The notes under the pieces were generated by a model. That model worked only from the letters and a program-made list of their open reading frames with translations, was not told where the DNA came from and did no database searches. This document shows, piece by piece, positions 1-8,748 of a DNA stretch of 64,000 nt (position 1 is the stretch's first letter; every line of letters starts with the position of its first letter). Origin of the DNA: Rhodococcus sp. 105337 (GTDB lineage Bacteria > Actinomycetota > Actinomycetes > Mycobacteriales > Mycobacteriaceae). The stretch spans positions 186,001-250,000 of the forward strand of contig NZ_JABAGQ010000006.1 of assembly GCF_012844225.1 (NCBI RefSeq). The letters run 5' to 3'. Position numbers and translations under genes: made by a program.

Positions 1-187
1 GTGCCTCGGGCACACTGATACTGGCAATCTGCGTGACGGGCGTCGGCGAGCCGTAGTAGTCCACCACGATGCGGTTGAACATGCCGGGATTCGCGCGTCC
101 GGTGCGGATGCCCCCGAGCTCGTCCTTGGCCACCGTGACGGCCTTGTCCATCTTCTCCTCGGCTTCGAAGAGGGCTTCATCGATCAC
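1..187 (-). CDS. frr: Ribosome recycling factor, N-terminal part (cut by window edge)
   Basis: The product releases ribosomes from mRNA after termination, together with EF-G, in the cytoplasm. Reading the minus strand from a GTG at 187 gives [17 protein letters not shown] and then [16 protein letters not shown], the conserved N-terminal block of RRF. The start is fixed by a GGAGGA ribosome-binding site about 6 nt upstream. Only 62 codons are inside the window; the gene runs off the left edge. It follows pyrH by 28 nt on the same strand, the pyrH-frr order seen in most bacteria, so the two are probably cotranscribed. Confidence 0.96.
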   Translation of the reverse strand, partial: MIDEALFEAEEKMDKAVTVAKDELGGIRTGRANPGMFNRIVVDYYGSPTPVTQIASISVPEA

Positions 188-215
188 GGCAGTTCCTCCA
201 TGTTCCGTTGTCCGT

Positions 216-950
216 TCATGACCGTACGAGCGTTCCGATCTTCTCACCGTTGACGGCCCGGGCGATATTGCCCTTGGTCAGCAGGTTGAAGACCATGATC
301 GGCATGGAGTTGTCCATGCACAGGCTGAAAGCGGTCGCGTCCGCGACCTTGAGGTCCTTCTCGATGACCTCGCGGTGGGTGATCTCCTCGAACATCACCG
401 CATCGGGAACCACCCGCGGGTCGGCCGAATAGACGCCGTCGACGGCTTTCGCCATCAGCACGACATCGGCCCCGATCTCGAGCGCGCGCTGCGCGGCGGT
501 GGTGTCGGTCGAGAAGTACGGCATGCCCATGCCCGCACCGAAGATGACGACGCGGCCCTTCTCGAGGTGCCGGCGGGCGCGAAGCGGGAGATACGGCTCG
601 GCGACCTGCCCCATCGTGATGGCGGTCTGCACGCGGGTGTCGATACCCTGCTTCTCCAGGAAATCCTGCAGCGCAAGGGAATTCATGACCGTGCCGAGCA
701 TGCCCATGTAGTCGGAGCGAGCGCGTTCGAGCCCGCGCTGTTGCAGTTCCGCGCCGCGGAAGAAGTTTCCGCCGCCGATCACCACGGCAACTTCCACACC
801 GCTGCGCACGACCTCGGCGATCTGCTCTGCCACCGTGGTCACGACGTCGGGATCCAGCCCCACCTTGCCGGTGCCGCCGCCGAACATCTCGCCGCCGAGC
901 TTGAGGAGCACCCGGCGGAAACCGGGCCGTTCGTGGGCGTGTTCGGACAT
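216..950 (-). CDS. pyrH: Uridylate kinase (UMP kinase)
   Basis: The enzyme phosphorylates UMP to UDP with ATP in pyrimidine nucleotide synthesis; bacterial UMP kinases are hexameric amino-acid-kinase-fold proteins. The 244-residue product has the phosphate-binding KLGGE near residue 17, GGGNFFRG near 60 and a [15 protein letters not shown] segment, all typical. An upstream ATG seven codons earlier is in frame, but AGGAGAG sits just before the ATG at 950 ([10 protein letters not shown]), so that start is preferred. It lies downstream of tsf but is separated from it by a perfect 15-bp terminator hairpin, so it probably has its own promoter in the 210-nt gap. Confidence 0.96.
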   Translation of the reverse strand: MSEHAHERPGFRRVLLKLGGEMFGGGTGKVGLDPDVVTTVAEQIAEVVRSGVEVAVVIGGGNFFRGAELQQRGLERARSDYMGMLGTVMNSLALQDFLEKQGIDTRVQTAITMGQVAEPYLPLRARRHLEKGRVVIFGAGMGMPYFSTDTTAAQRALEIGADVVLMAKAVDGVYSADPRVVPDAVMFEEITHREVIEKDLKVADATAFSLCMDNSMPIMVFNLLTKGNIARAVNGEKIGTLVRS

Positions 951-1114
951 GACTCTCCTCTGGTTGCGCATGAATCGGCCCTTTCATCCTGCCTCATCGA
1001 CCCGGTGGAACCGAGACCGGGCGCGAGACGACACGTTGTGTCATGACCGTTCGCACGGCGGCGGACCGCCCGTGCGGCGGCCGTGCGCGTGCCGGTGGGC
1101 GTGCCCTGACACAC

Positions 1115-1149
1115 CTCGACCCCGCCGGCAGAGAGCCGGCGGGGTCGAG
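1115..1149 (-). terminator. Perfect 15-bp hairpin downstream of tsf
   Basis: Bases 1115-1129 and 1135-1149 are exact reverse complements (CTCGACCCCGCCGGC) around a 5-nt loop. It lies 11 nt past the tsf stop codon on the minus strand. There is no long U tract, which is common for actinobacterial terminators. Confidence 0.88.
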
Positions 1150-1160
1150 AAGCAGACATT

Positions 1161-1985
1161 CTAGCTGGCGCCGACCTCGAACCGCACGAAGCGGACGACG
1201 GTGGCACCGGCCTCGTCGAGGATCGCCTTGACGGTCTTCTTCGAGTCCGTGACGGAGGCCTGCTCGGTGAGCACGACATCCTTGAAGTAGCCGTTGACGC
1301 GGCCTTCGACGATCTTCGGGAGTGCAGCCTCGGGCTTGCCCTCGGCCTTTGCGGTCTCCTCGGCGATACGACGCTCGTTGGCGACGATGTCCTCGGGGAC
1401 CTCGTCACGGGTGACGTACTTGGCCTTGAGCGCAGCGATCTGCATCGCGGCGGCACGCGCGGCCTCGGCGGCAGCGTCGCCTTCACCGGTGTACTCGACG
1501 AGCACGCCGACCGACGGCGGCAGGTCCGAAGCACGCTTGTGCAGGTAGACGGACGTCTGGCCGTCGAACGACGCGACGCGGCGAAGCTCGAGCTTCTCGC
1601 CGATCTTCGCGGACATCTCCTGGACCAGCGCGTCGACCGTCTTGCCGTCGATCTCGACGGCCTTGAGGGCGTCGACATCGGCGGGACGCGCCTGCGCGGC
1701 CGCGGTGACGATCGTGTCGGCGAGAGCCTTGAACTCGTCGTTCTTGGCGACGAAGTCGGTCTCGGAGTTCAGCTCGACGAGCACGCCGTCCTTGGACACG
1801 ACCAGGCCTTCGGCGGTGGAGCGCTCGGCGCGCTTGCCCACGTCCTTGGCACCCTTGATGCGCAGCTGCTCGACGGCCTTGTCGAAGTCGCCGTCGTTGT
1901 CGGCGAGAGCGTTCTTGCAGTCCAGCATTCCGGAGCCGGTGAGCTCACGGAGACGCTTGACGTCGGCGGCGGTGTAGTTCGCCAT
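1161..1985 (-). CDS. tsf: Elongation factor Ts
   Basis: EF-Ts exchanges GDP for GTP on EF-Tu during translation. The 274-residue protein begins [19 protein letters not shown] and continues with MLDCKNAL, the conserved N-terminal UBA-like domain and EF-Tu contact region; the rest matches the dimerisation core. Length is normal for actinobacteria. It follows rpsB on the same strand with a 132-nt gap that holds a 13-bp hairpin, so expression relative to rpsB may be attenuated there. A second hairpin ends the transcript after tsf. Confidence 0.97.
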   Translation of the reverse strand: MANYTAADVKRLRELTGSGMLDCKNALADNDGDFDKAVEQLRIKGAKDVGKRAERSTAEGLVVSKDGVLVELNSETDFVAKNDEFKALADTIVTAAAQARPADVDALKAVEIDGKTVDALVQEMSAKIGEKLELRRVASFDGQTSVYLHKRASDLPPSVGVLVEYTGEGDAAAEAARAAAMQIAALKAKYVTRDEVPEDIVANERRIAEETAKAEGKPEAALPKIVEGRVNGYFKDVVLTEQASVTDSKKTVKAILDEAGATVVRFVRFEVGAS

Positions 1986-2063
1986 GGAAGCGAGCCTCCT
2001 GTGTCTGTGATGGAAAGTCTCGGAGTGCGGGCGGCGCAGCGAATGTCCGGGCCGCTCGCGAAC

Positions 2064-2108
2064 AGACGGCCCCGACCATGGATCTTGCGATCTACCGGTC
2101 GGGGCCGT
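2064..2108 (-). terminator. 13-bp hairpin between rpsB and tsf (terminator or attenuator)
   Basis: GACGGCCCCGACC at 2064-2076 pairs perfectly with 2096-2108 around a 19-nt loop. It starts 9 nt past the rpsB stop codon. Because tsf follows in the same direction, partial termination would set the S2 to EF-Ts ratio. Confidence 0.8.
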
Positions 2109-2117
2109 CCATCGGGA

Positions 2118-2987
2118 TCAGGCCTCGGGCGTTGCGTCCGCGGCAGATGCCTCGGCAGCGGGAGCTTCCGCGGCGGGAGCCTCTGCAGCAGGGGCCTCGG
2201 CCTCGGCGGCCGGGGTGGCCTGCGAGAGCAGTTCCTGCTCCCACTCGGCGAGCGGCTCGGCGCCGGCCTCGGGCTTGGCGTCGGCGTCGGTGCTCTTGCC
2301 GGCGCGGGCCTGGAGGCCCTCGGCGACGGCGGAAGCGACAACCTTGGTCAGAAGCGCAGCCGAACGAATCGCGTCGTCGTTACCCGGGATCGGGTAGTCG
2401 ACGAGGTCGGGATCGCAGTTCGTGTCCAGGATCGCGATGACCGGGATGTTGAGCTTGCGAGCCTCACCGACGGCGATGTGCTCCTTGTTGGTGTCGACGA
2501 TCCACACGGCCGACGGAACCTTGGCCATATCGCGGATACCACCGAGGGTGCGATCCAGCTTGTTCATCTCACGCGTGAGCATGAGGATTTCCTTCTTGGT
2601 GCGACCCTCGAAGCCACCGGTCTGCTCCATGGCCTCCAGCTCCTTCAGGCGCTGCAGGCGCTTGTGGACGGTGGAGAAGTTGGTGAGCATGCCGCCGAGC
2701 CAGCGCTGGTTCACGTACGGCATTCCGACGCGAGTGGCCTCTTCGGCGATGGATTCCTGCGCCTGCTTCTTGGTGCCGACGAACAGGATCGTGCCACCGT
2801 GGGCGACGGTCTCCTTGACGAATTCGTACGCCTTGTCGATGTACGTCAGCGTCTGCTGCAAGTCGATGATGTAGATGCCGTTGCGGTCGGTGAAGATGAA
2901 CCGCTTCATCTTCGGGTTCCAGCGTCGAGTCTGGTGACCGAAGTGGGCGCCGCTGTCGAGCAGCTGCCTCATGGTTACGACAGCCAT
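2118..2987 (-). CDS. rpsB: 30S ribosomal protein S2
   Basis: S2 is a small-subunit protein needed for S1 binding and initiation. The 289-residue product starts [20 protein letters not shown], continues [12 protein letters not shown], and contains the conserved [10 protein letters not shown] and [18 protein letters not shown] segments. The reading frame stays open far upstream, but the S2 family start is at 2987. The C-terminal about 55 residues form an Ala/Glu-rich tail with repeated EAPAA units, longer than in E. coli and common in actinobacteria. It is the first gene of the rpsB-tsf unit, and its promoter should lie in the roughly 300-nt gap to the right. Confidence 0.97.
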   Translation of the reverse strand: MAVVTMRQLLDSGAHFGHQTRRWNPKMKRFIFTDRNGIYIIDLQQTLTYIDKAYEFVKETVAHGGTILFVGTKKQAQESIAEEATRVGMPYVNQRWLGGMLTNFSTVHKRLQRLKELEAMEQTGGFEGRTKKEILMLTREMNKLDRTLGGIRDMAKVPSAVWIVDTNKEHIAVGEARKLNIPVIAILDTNCDPDLVDYPIPGNDDAIRSAALLTKVVASAVAEGLQARAGKSTDADAKPEAGAEPLAEWEQELLSQATPAAEAEAPAAEAPAAEAPAAEASAADATPEA

Positions 2988-3290
2988 GGCTGTTGTCTCT
3001 CTTTCGTGTCGGTTGATGCGGGCGATCTTGCGATCCCCGCCCTGGCGTCCACATGCCCGTCGAACCCTTGCGGGACCGATCGACGGCCATCGGGTGTACA
3101 CCGTACGAACGGGTGACACCGTGCGCGGACGCGCGAAGTCGATCTGCGAACACAGACCGCCCGACAAGTGTACGTGCCCAGGTGCCGGATCGCTAAACCG
3201 GCACGTCGCCCCTGTGGAGCACTCCCGCTTTGTCCACAGACCCCGGATCGGGTCTGTCGCTCGGGCGGCTGCGGACGGCACCCTTCCTGC
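2988..3290. other. Gene-free divergent region between rpsB and an M23-like gene
   Basis: This 303-nt stretch must hold the leftward rpsB promoter and the rightward promoter of the M23-like gene; no convincing -35/-10 pair could be fixed by eye. It contains an inverted repeat ACAGACCC/GGGTCTGT at 3236-3257 (6-nt loop). It also contains TTGTCCACA at 3230-3238, which matches the actinobacterial DnaA box, with a weaker inverted copy (TGTGGAGCA) at 3213-3221. Confidence 0.5.
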
Positions 3291-3824
3291 ATGAGTATCG
3301 CGGCCGTCCGCCGGATCGTGTCCCGCAGCGCCTGCCTCGCGGTGCTGGTGTTCACCGTGGGGACCGTCCCGGCCCTGGGCGGCCCCCTCCGGACCGACGG
3401 GCCGCCCGCCGGTCCGCTGTTCGGATGGCCGCTCGAACCCCGGCCCGCCGTCACTCGCGCCTTCGACCCGCCCGACCGGAATTGGCTGCCCGGTCACCGC
3501 GGCGTCGACCTGGCCGCGTCGCCCGGACAGCACGTCCGGTCTGCGGGTGACGGTGTGGTGGTGTTCGCAGGCACCGTCGCGGGGAAGCCGGTCGTGTCCG
3601 TCGACCATCCCGGTGGGCTGCGCACGACGTACGAACCCGTCGTCGCCGCGGTCGTGTCCGGGCGGCGCATCGGGCGCGGCGATCCGATCGGCACGGTCGA
3701 GAGCGGTCACGAGGGGTGCCCGGTCGCGGCGTGCCTGCATTGGGGACTGCGCCGGGACCGGGACGAGTATCTCGACCCCTTCCCCCTCGTGGAGCGGCCG
3801 GTGATCCGTCTCCATCCCGTGTGA
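3291..3824 (+). CDS. Secreted M23/LytM-like protein with an altered zinc site
   Basis: This 177-residue protein has an N-terminal signal sequence (positively charged start, then [17 protein letters not shown]) and a LytM/M23 fold: [36 protein letters not shown] and a final CLHWGLR. M23 enzymes cut peptidoglycan peptides using a zinc held by HxxxD and HxH. Here the first His of HxH is Cys (CLHWG), so metal binding and activity are uncertain; it may be a regulator or a weak enzyme. The start at 3291 was chosen because it gives a proper signal peptide; the frame is open further upstream. The Mycobacterium counterpart next to rpsB is Rv2891. It is transcribed divergently from rpsB. Confidence 0.85.
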   Translation: MSIAAVRRIVSRSACLAVLVFTVGTVPALGGPLRTDGPPAGPLFGWPLEPRPAVTRAFDPPDRNWLPGHRGVDLAASPGQHVRSAGDGVVVFAGTVAGKPVVSVDHPGGLRTTYEPVVAAVVSGRRIGRGDPIGTVESGHEGCPVAACLHWGLRRDRDEYLDPFPLVERPVIRLHPV

Positions 3825-3886
3825 CCGGCGTCGAGGACGAGTAGCCGGGGACCACGCTGCCGATTCGCCGATCACCGCCAGGGTGG

Positions 3887-4876
3887 ATGCCGCAGACTCG
3901 GTCTATGCCTTCCGCGTCGACGGAGCCGTCCCCGATGCTGGCGACCCTCGGCGTGCTGCCGGCCGGGGACGGCTGGGCATTCGAGATGAAATGGGACGGT
4001 GTCAGGGCGATCGCGCGAGCCGGAGCCGACGACTGCCGATTCTCGAGCCGCAACGGCAACGACATCACCGTCTCCTATCCTGAACTGCCCGGCCCGGTGT
4101 CGCTCGCCCTGGGCGGCCGCGACGCGGTACTCGACGGCGAGATCGTCGCGCTCGATGCGAAGGGAAGACCGTCGTTCCACCGGCTCCAGCGCCGGATGCA
4201 CGTGCAGCGGCCTACGCCCGCGTTGCGACGCGAGATCCCGGTGGTGCTGTACCTGTTCGATGTTCTCGCCGTCGACGGCCGGTCGACCACCGCGTTGCCG
4301 TATGCCGAGCGCCGGGCCGTGCTCGACGACCTGGTGCGACCGAGTGCGCAGGTAAAGATCCCCCCGTACTGGACCGATGTCGACGGCGCGCAGATGCTCG
4401 ACCTTGCCCGCCTGCACGGACTCGAAGGCGTAGTGGCCAAACGGCTCGACTCGACGTATCTGCCCGGGGCCCGGGCGCCGACCTGGATCAAGTCACCACT
4501 GCGGAACAACACCGAGGCCGTGGTGGTCGGCTGGCTGCCCGGGTCGGGGTCGGCCGCCGGAGGCATCGGTTCCCTGATTCTCGGCGCGCACGACGACGAA
4601 GGGCATCTGGTGTACATCGGGAAGGTCGGCACGGGTTTCACCGCCGCGACCCGGCGGACGCTGCGCGCACAACTCGATTCACTCGAGCGGACGACGAGCC
4701 CGCTGGCAGTCCCGGCACCGGCTCGCGACACCCGCGATGCGCACTGGGTCGAGCCTGTCCTCGTCGGCGACGTGGAGTTCCGCGAATACGCGGGCGGAAG
4801 CCTGCGCCATCCGAGCTGGAAAGGACTACGGACCGACAAGTCACCGGCCGAGGTCGAGCTACCGGGCAAGCACTGA
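3887..4876 (+). CDS. ATP-dependent DNA ligase, LigC/LigD-ligase type
   Basis: The enzyme seals nicks using ATP and has the family of the ligase domain of LigD, which acts in non-homologous end joining and gap repair. The 329-residue protein shows motif [11 protein letters not shown] with the nucleotide-accepting Lys at about residue 35, LDGEIVAL near 82-89, [10 protein letters not shown], the [12 protein letters not shown] motif and TWIKSPLRN (motif V), followed by a C-terminal OB-fold. There is no polymerase or nuclease domain, so it is a stand-alone ligase like mycobacterial LigC. The ATG at 3887 has only a weak GGTGG upstream; 3905 is an alternative start. A matching LigD-type polymerase is encoded separately near 61-62 kb. 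Confidence 0.9.
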   Translation: MPQTRSMPSASTEPSPMLATLGVLPAGDGWAFEMKWDGVRAIARAGADDCRFSSRNGNDITVSYPELPGPVSLALGGRDAVLDGEIVALDAKGRPSFHRLQRRMHVQRPTPALRREIPVVLYLFDVLAVDGRSTTALPYAERRAVLDDLVRPSAQVKIPPYWTDVDGAQMLDLARLHGLEGVVAKRLDSTYLPGARAPTWIKSPLRNNTEAVVVGWLPGSGSAAGGIGSLILGAHDDEGHLVYIGKVGTGFTAATRRTLRAQLDSLERTTSPLAVPAPARDTRDAHWVEPVLVGDVEFREYAGGSLRHPSWKGLRTDKSPAEVELPGKH

Positions 4877-4920
4877 GGAGCGCGCCGCGACCCTCGGCCG
4901 GACCGGAGACACCCGCATCG

Positions 4921-6330
4921 TCAGCCGCGGCCGGCATGCCGGCCGGACAACGGCGGAAAGTCGTCCGCCACGATCGCGGCGAGTTCGACGAAGGCACGCC
5001 GGGTCGCAGGCCGCAACCGCTCGAGGTCGATCTCGGCTCCCTCCGCCAGATGCTCGTCGAACGGGACGACATGCAGTGCGCGGCACCGCGCGAGGAAATG
5101 CGCGGTCAGCGCATCCATGTCGATCGTCGACGTGCCCGGACGCGGCGCGCTGATCACCACGACCGTGCGGTCGACCAGATCGTCGTACCCGTGGGCCTGC
5201 AACCAGTCGAGGGTCGCGGCAGCGCTCCGCGCACCGTCGAGCGCGGGCGAGCCCACCAGCACGAGGGCATTCGCCAGATCGAGTACTCCCCGCATCGCGG
5301 AGTGCATGATCCCGGTACCGCAATCGGTGAGGATGATGTTGTAGAAGACCTGGAGGATGTCGACGACAGCGCGGTAGTCGTCCTCGCTGAACGCCTCCGA
5401 CACCGCCGGGTCGCGTTCGCTCGCCAGCACCTCGAGCCGGCTCGGTGCCTGGGAGGTGTGCGCCCGGACATCGGAATAGCGCCGGATCGTGGGCGCTGCC
5501 GCGAGCAGGTCCCGGACCGTGGCGTCGGTCTGCTGCGGGATGCGCTGCGCGAGCGTGCCGAAATCAGGATTCGCGTCGACAGCCACGACACAGTCGCCGC
5601 GTAACGAGGCGAACGTGGAGCCGAGCCCGATCGTCGTGGTCGTCTTGCCCACCCCACCTTTGAGGGACAGCACCGCGATGCGGTAATCCCCCGAGATCGG
5701 TTGCCGGATCCGTTCCACCAGATGCTCGTGGCGAGCGCTCCCCGTGGAGTCGCCGGGCTCGAGGAGTCCCTTCGCGAACCGGTGCACACCGCGGCGCCAC
5801 CCGGCCGGCGAAGAACGCCGGGATCGTCGGACCAGCACGTCCGACGCGAGATCGACAGTGGACGGCTGGTGCTCGAACGCGTGAGGGAGCAACGCCGACG
5901 GATCGTGTTCACCGGCCTGGTGCGGCGCCCAGGGTTCCTCGGCCTCGACCACCGGATCGGGACAGTCCTCCCCGGAGGCGTTCACCGGGGATGGTTCGGA
6001 AGCCGTGACGGACGGCTCGGTCTCTTCGGAGCGCGGCATGTCTTCGGATCGCGGCGCTCCGGGCTCCGGGGTCGGTGTCTCTCCCGCGTCGTCCGCCGCA
6101 CCGGCCGGGGGCAGGAGTGGCGTTCCGAACGGGACCGACGCGACGGGGCGCTCGGCCGCCTGCACAGCGGCGGCAGCTGTCTCGAGCGAATCGCTTTTCG
6201 GTTCGGAGCCTGCCCCCTCCGGCCGGACCACCCGACGAAAAGCCTTCCGTGCCGGTGGTGACTCACTTGCGGCAGGTGGCTGGTCCCGCAGCCACGCGGG
6301 CAGAGCATGGCCCGGTTCGTCGCGTCTCAT
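4921..6330 (-). CDS. EspI-like MinD/ParA ATPase with long disordered N-terminus
   Basis: The 469-residue product has an acidic, Pro/Ser/Glu-rich N-terminus (about 1-165), a linker with RRGVHRFAKGLLEPG near 180-193, and a ParA/MinD ATPase domain with the deviant Walker A KGGVGKT at 224-230, VAVDANPDFGTL and LTDCGTGIMHSAM. From memory, the linker and ATPase region follow the layout of EspI (Rv3876) and similar ESX type VII secretion ATPases. No EccC, WxG100, PE/PPE or mycosin gene is in this window, so it is an orphan copy with unknown partners. The start at 6330 has GGGGGGATCAG just upstream. It is converging on the ligase gene and lies 127 nt downstream of xerC. Its function remains open: secretion accessory, DNA or cargo partitioning, or ATP-level sensing. 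Confidence 0.8.
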   Translation of the reverse strand: MRRDEPGHALPAWLRDQPPAASESPPARKAFRRVVRPEGAGSEPKSDSLETAAAAVQAAERPVASVPFGTPLLPPAGAADDAGETPTPEPGAPRSEDMPRSEETEPSVTASEPSPVNASGEDCPDPVVEAEEPWAPHQAGEHDPSALLPHAFEHQPSTVDLASDVLVRRSRRSSPAGWRRGVHRFAKGLLEPGDSTGSARHEHLVERIRQPISGDYRIAVLSLKGGVGKTTTTIGLGSTFASLRGDCVVAVDANPDFGTLAQRIPQQTDATVRDLLAAAPTIRRYSDVRAHTSQAPSRLEVLASERDPAVSEAFSEDDYRAVVDILQVFYNIILTDCGTGIMHSAMRGVLDLANALVLVGSPALDGARSAAATLDWLQAHGYDDLVDRTVVVISAPRPGTSTIDMDALTAHFLARCRALHVVPFDEHLAEGAEIDLERLRPATRRAFVELAAIVADDFPPLSGRHAGRG

Positions 6331-6457
6331 CTGATCCCCCCGAATTCGATGGTGCGGCGCGCACGCTATCAATCCGGGCGGGACTGTGCACGTCCGCACC
6401 CCCGAACCCGTGCGCGCAGGACAGTTCGCGCGGGCGCGAGGGCCGACGTTCCGGTCG

Positions 6458-7396
6458 TCAGGCCCGTGGATGTGCTTGCTCGTGCACGGCACGCAGCCGC
6501 GCGACGGAAACGTGCGTATAGAGCTGTGTGGTTGCGAGGCTCGAATGACCGAGCACTTCCTGCACAACTCTCAGATCCGCACCGCCCTCGAGGAGATGAG
6601 TCGCGGCACTGTGCCGGAGTCCGTGCGGCGCGAGATCGGGGGCTCCGGGAATTGCCGACACCGCGTCGTGCACGACCGTGCGGACCTGGCGCTGGTCGAT
6701 GCGTCCGCCGCGCTTGCCGAGGAGCAGCGCATCGCCGGACGACGGCCGCACCAGATGCGGGCGGCCGTGCCGGAGCCAGGCATCGAGCGCGTCGCCTGCC
6801 GGAACGCCGTAGGGCACCACCCGCTCCTTGTCACCCTTGCCGAGCACACGCAGCACGCGCCGCTCGCCGTCGACGTCGCCGACGTTCATCCCGCACAGTT
6901 CGCCGACCCGGATGCCCGTCGCGTACAGGACCTCGAGGATGACCCGGTCGCGGAGTGCCTGCGGGTCGAGTTCCTGCGCACCCGATTTTGCGGCCTCCAT
7001 GACCTCGACGGCCTGCTCGTCGCGCAACACGGTGGGCAGTGTCCGATGTGCCCGCGCCGACGCGAGGCGCACGGCCGGATCGTGGTCGAGCCGCCCGGTC
7101 CGAACCAGCCAGGCCGTGAACGCCCGCGCCGTCGACGTGCGTCTCGCGATTGTGGTCCGTGCCGCGCCGGCCTCGACCTGCCCCGCGAGCCATGATCGCA
7201 GCGTCGCGAGGTCGAGGTCCGCGATGCGGGCGTCCGGGTTCGTTGCAGCCAGGTGTGCGAGCAGGGACCGGACATCGGTGGAATAAGCACGAACGGTGTG
7301 GGCGGAGCGGTTGTTCTCGAGGGCGAGATGGTCGGCGAAATCGTCGAGGTGCACGGCGAGCGGGGGCGGCAGTTCTCTCGGACCGTCGGTGCGCAT
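6458..7396 (-). CDS. xerC: Tyrosine recombinase XerC
   Basis: XerC resolves chromosome dimers at dif together with XerD. The 312-residue protein has the N-terminal SAM-like core-binding domain (about 15-105) and the catalytic domain with R163 (TGIRVGE), K187 (LGKGDKER), H258 and R261 ([13 protein letters not shown]), H284 (LGHSSLATT) and the nucleophile Y293 (LYTHVS). All catalytic positions are present, so it should be active. In M. tuberculosis xerC also lies between rpsB and viuB/dprA, which supports XerC rather than a phage integrase. No dif site was recognised nearby. It is divergent from the MFS gene with a 60-nt spacer. Confidence 0.94.
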   Translation of the reverse strand: MRTDGPRELPPPLAVHLDDFADHLALENNRSAHTVRAYSTDVRSLLAHLAATNPDARIADLDLATLRSWLAGQVEAGAARTTIARRTSTARAFTAWLVRTGRLDHDPAVRLASARAHRTLPTVLRDEQAVEVMEAAKSGAQELDPQALRDRVILEVLYATGIRVGELCGMNVGDVDGERRVLRVLGKGDKERVVPYGVPAGDALDAWLRHGRPHLVRPSSGDALLLGKRGGRIDQRQVRTVVHDAVSAIPGAPDLAPHGLRHSAATHLLEGGADLRVVQEVLGHSSLATTQLYTHVSVARLRAVHEQAHPRA

Positions 7397-7444
7397 GGGT
7401 CTACCGTGCGCGGAGTCACCGCACGGCGCAACGAGCCACGCCGT

Positions 7445-7450
7445 TACAGT
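7445..7450 (+). promoter_or_regulatory. -10 hexamer TACAGT of leaderless MFS gene
   Basis: TACAGT ends 6 nt before the GTG start at 7457, so transcription would begin at or next to the start codon. No Shine-Dalgarno sequence precedes the gene. The -35 is not clear. Confidence 0.6.
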
Positions 7451-7456
7451 TCGTTA

Positions 7457-8668
7457 GTGAGTAAAACAATCCCGTTGTCGATGCTCTGCGCGCTCGCGCT
7501 ACTGTCGGCGATCGCACCACTTTCCACCGATATGTACCTTCCCGGGCTCCCCGTCATGTCCGAAAGCCTCGGCACGACGACGGTCGGTGTCCAGCTCACC
7601 CTGACGACGTTCATGGCCGGTCTCGGCCTGGGACAGCTGCTGATCGGTCCGCTCTCCGACGGCTGGGGGCGACGCCGACTGCTCATCATCGGCACGCTCG
7701 TCCTGGTGGCGAGCAGTGCCCTGTGCGCGCTCGCACCGACGGTGGAGGTGCTGATCGCAGCCCGTCTGGTCCAAGGATTCAGCGGCGGAATCGGAATCGT
7801 CCTGGCCCGTGCGGTCATCGCCGACCGCGCGCGGGGCGACCAGGCCGCCAAACTTTTCAGCATCATGATGATCATCGGCGGTATCGCGCCGGTGGCCGCG
7901 CCCCTGCTCGGCGGCGCGCTTCTCGGTCCGATCGGGTGGCGTGGCATCTTCTGGGTTCTCACGGCGCTGGCCGTCGCGATGACCGTCGCGGTGCTGCTCT
8001 TCGTCCCGGAAACCCTGCCGCCGGAGAAGCGGCACGGCGGCGGCTTCTCTGCCATGGCAGGCAACTTCGGGTACGTGCTGTCGCAGCGGCGGTTCGTCGG
8101 CTATGCCGCGACCTTCGCTCTCAGCTTCGGGGCGATGTTCTCCTACATCTCGGCGTCGCCGTTCGTGACGCAGGAGATCCTCGGACTCAGCCCGGGGCAG
8201 TTCTCTCTCGTCTTCGCCGTGAATTCGGTCGGTCTCGTCGGCGGCAACATCGTCAACAGCCGTCTGATCGGACGTTTCCCGACGCGGTCGCTGCTGCGCG
8301 CCGGCGTCACCACCCTTTTCTGTGGTGGAGCACTCCTGCTGCTGTCGATCCTGGTTGTCGGGTACACACCGTGGCTGATCCTCCCGCTGATGTTCGTGTG
8401 CGTCAGCAGCCTCAGCTTCATCCTCGGCAACGCCACCGCGCTCGCCCAGTCGCAGGTCCCCAAGGCGGCCGGCACCGGTTCGGCGGTGATCGGCGCGTCC
8501 CAGTTCGGGCTCGCGGCACTCGTCTCGCCCCTCGTGGGACTCGGCGGTGAGAGCACCGCGGTACCCATGGCGATCTCGATCCTCGTGTGCGGGACCCTCG
8601 CGTTGACCGCGTTCACCGTGCTCACCAGGGAAGCCCGCGTCGACGCCGCCCGCGAGCCTGCGCACTGA
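7457..8668 (+). CDS. MFS multidrug/drug-resistance transporter, Bcr/CflA type
   Basis: This 403-residue membrane protein is predicted to have 12 transmembrane helices and to export small molecules with proton antiport. It starts MSKTIPLSMLCALALLSAI and carries the DMYLPGLP motif of helix 1 that marks the Bcr/CflA (DHA1) group, GPLSDGWGRRRL (motif A) between helices 2 and 3, and GGIAPVAAPLLGGAL (motif C) in helix 5. The GTG at 7457 is preferred over upstream in-frame starts because it begins at the first helix and follows a -10 box by 6 nt, as in a leaderless message. The substrate cannot be told from sequence. A strong two-way terminator follows. Confidence 0.9.
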   Translation: MSKTIPLSMLCALALLSAIAPLSTDMYLPGLPVMSESLGTTTVGVQLTLTTFMAGLGLGQLLIGPLSDGWGRRRLLIIGTLVLVASSALCALAPTVEVLIAARLVQGFSGGIGIVLARAVIADRARGDQAAKLFSIMMIIGGIAPVAAPLLGGALLGPIGWRGIFWVLTALAVAMTVAVLLFVPETLPPEKRHGGGFSAMAGNFGYVLSQRRFVGYAATFALSFGAMFSYISASPFVTQEILGLSPGQFSLVFAVNSVGLVGGNIVNSRLIGRFPTRSLLRAGVTTLFCGGALLLLSILVVGYTPWLILPLMFVCVSSLSFILGNATALAQSQVPKAAGTGSAVIGASQFGLAALVSPLVGLGGESTAVPMAISILVCGTLALTAFTVLTREARVDAAREPAH

Positions 8669-8690
8669 CGCAACGCGCCCCGTCGGCACG

Positions 8691-8737
8691 ACGAGTGCGG
8701 CCCGGCTCCCCTCACCGGGGACCCGGGCCGCACTCGT
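8691..8737. terminator. Bidirectional terminator between MFS and siderophore-interacting genes
   Basis: ACGAGTGCGGCCCGG at 8691-8705 continues to a 21-bp stem with 8717-8737, with one mismatch and a 5-nt loop. The two flanking genes converge on it, so it can end both transcripts. Confidence 0.9.
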
Positions 8738-8748
8738 TGTGAATGCCG

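Noticed and set aside
2118-3875. rpsB read as a 585-residue protein with a long N-terminal extension
   Set aside because: The S2 family starts at 2987. The extension is antisense to the M23-like gene and is not protein-like.
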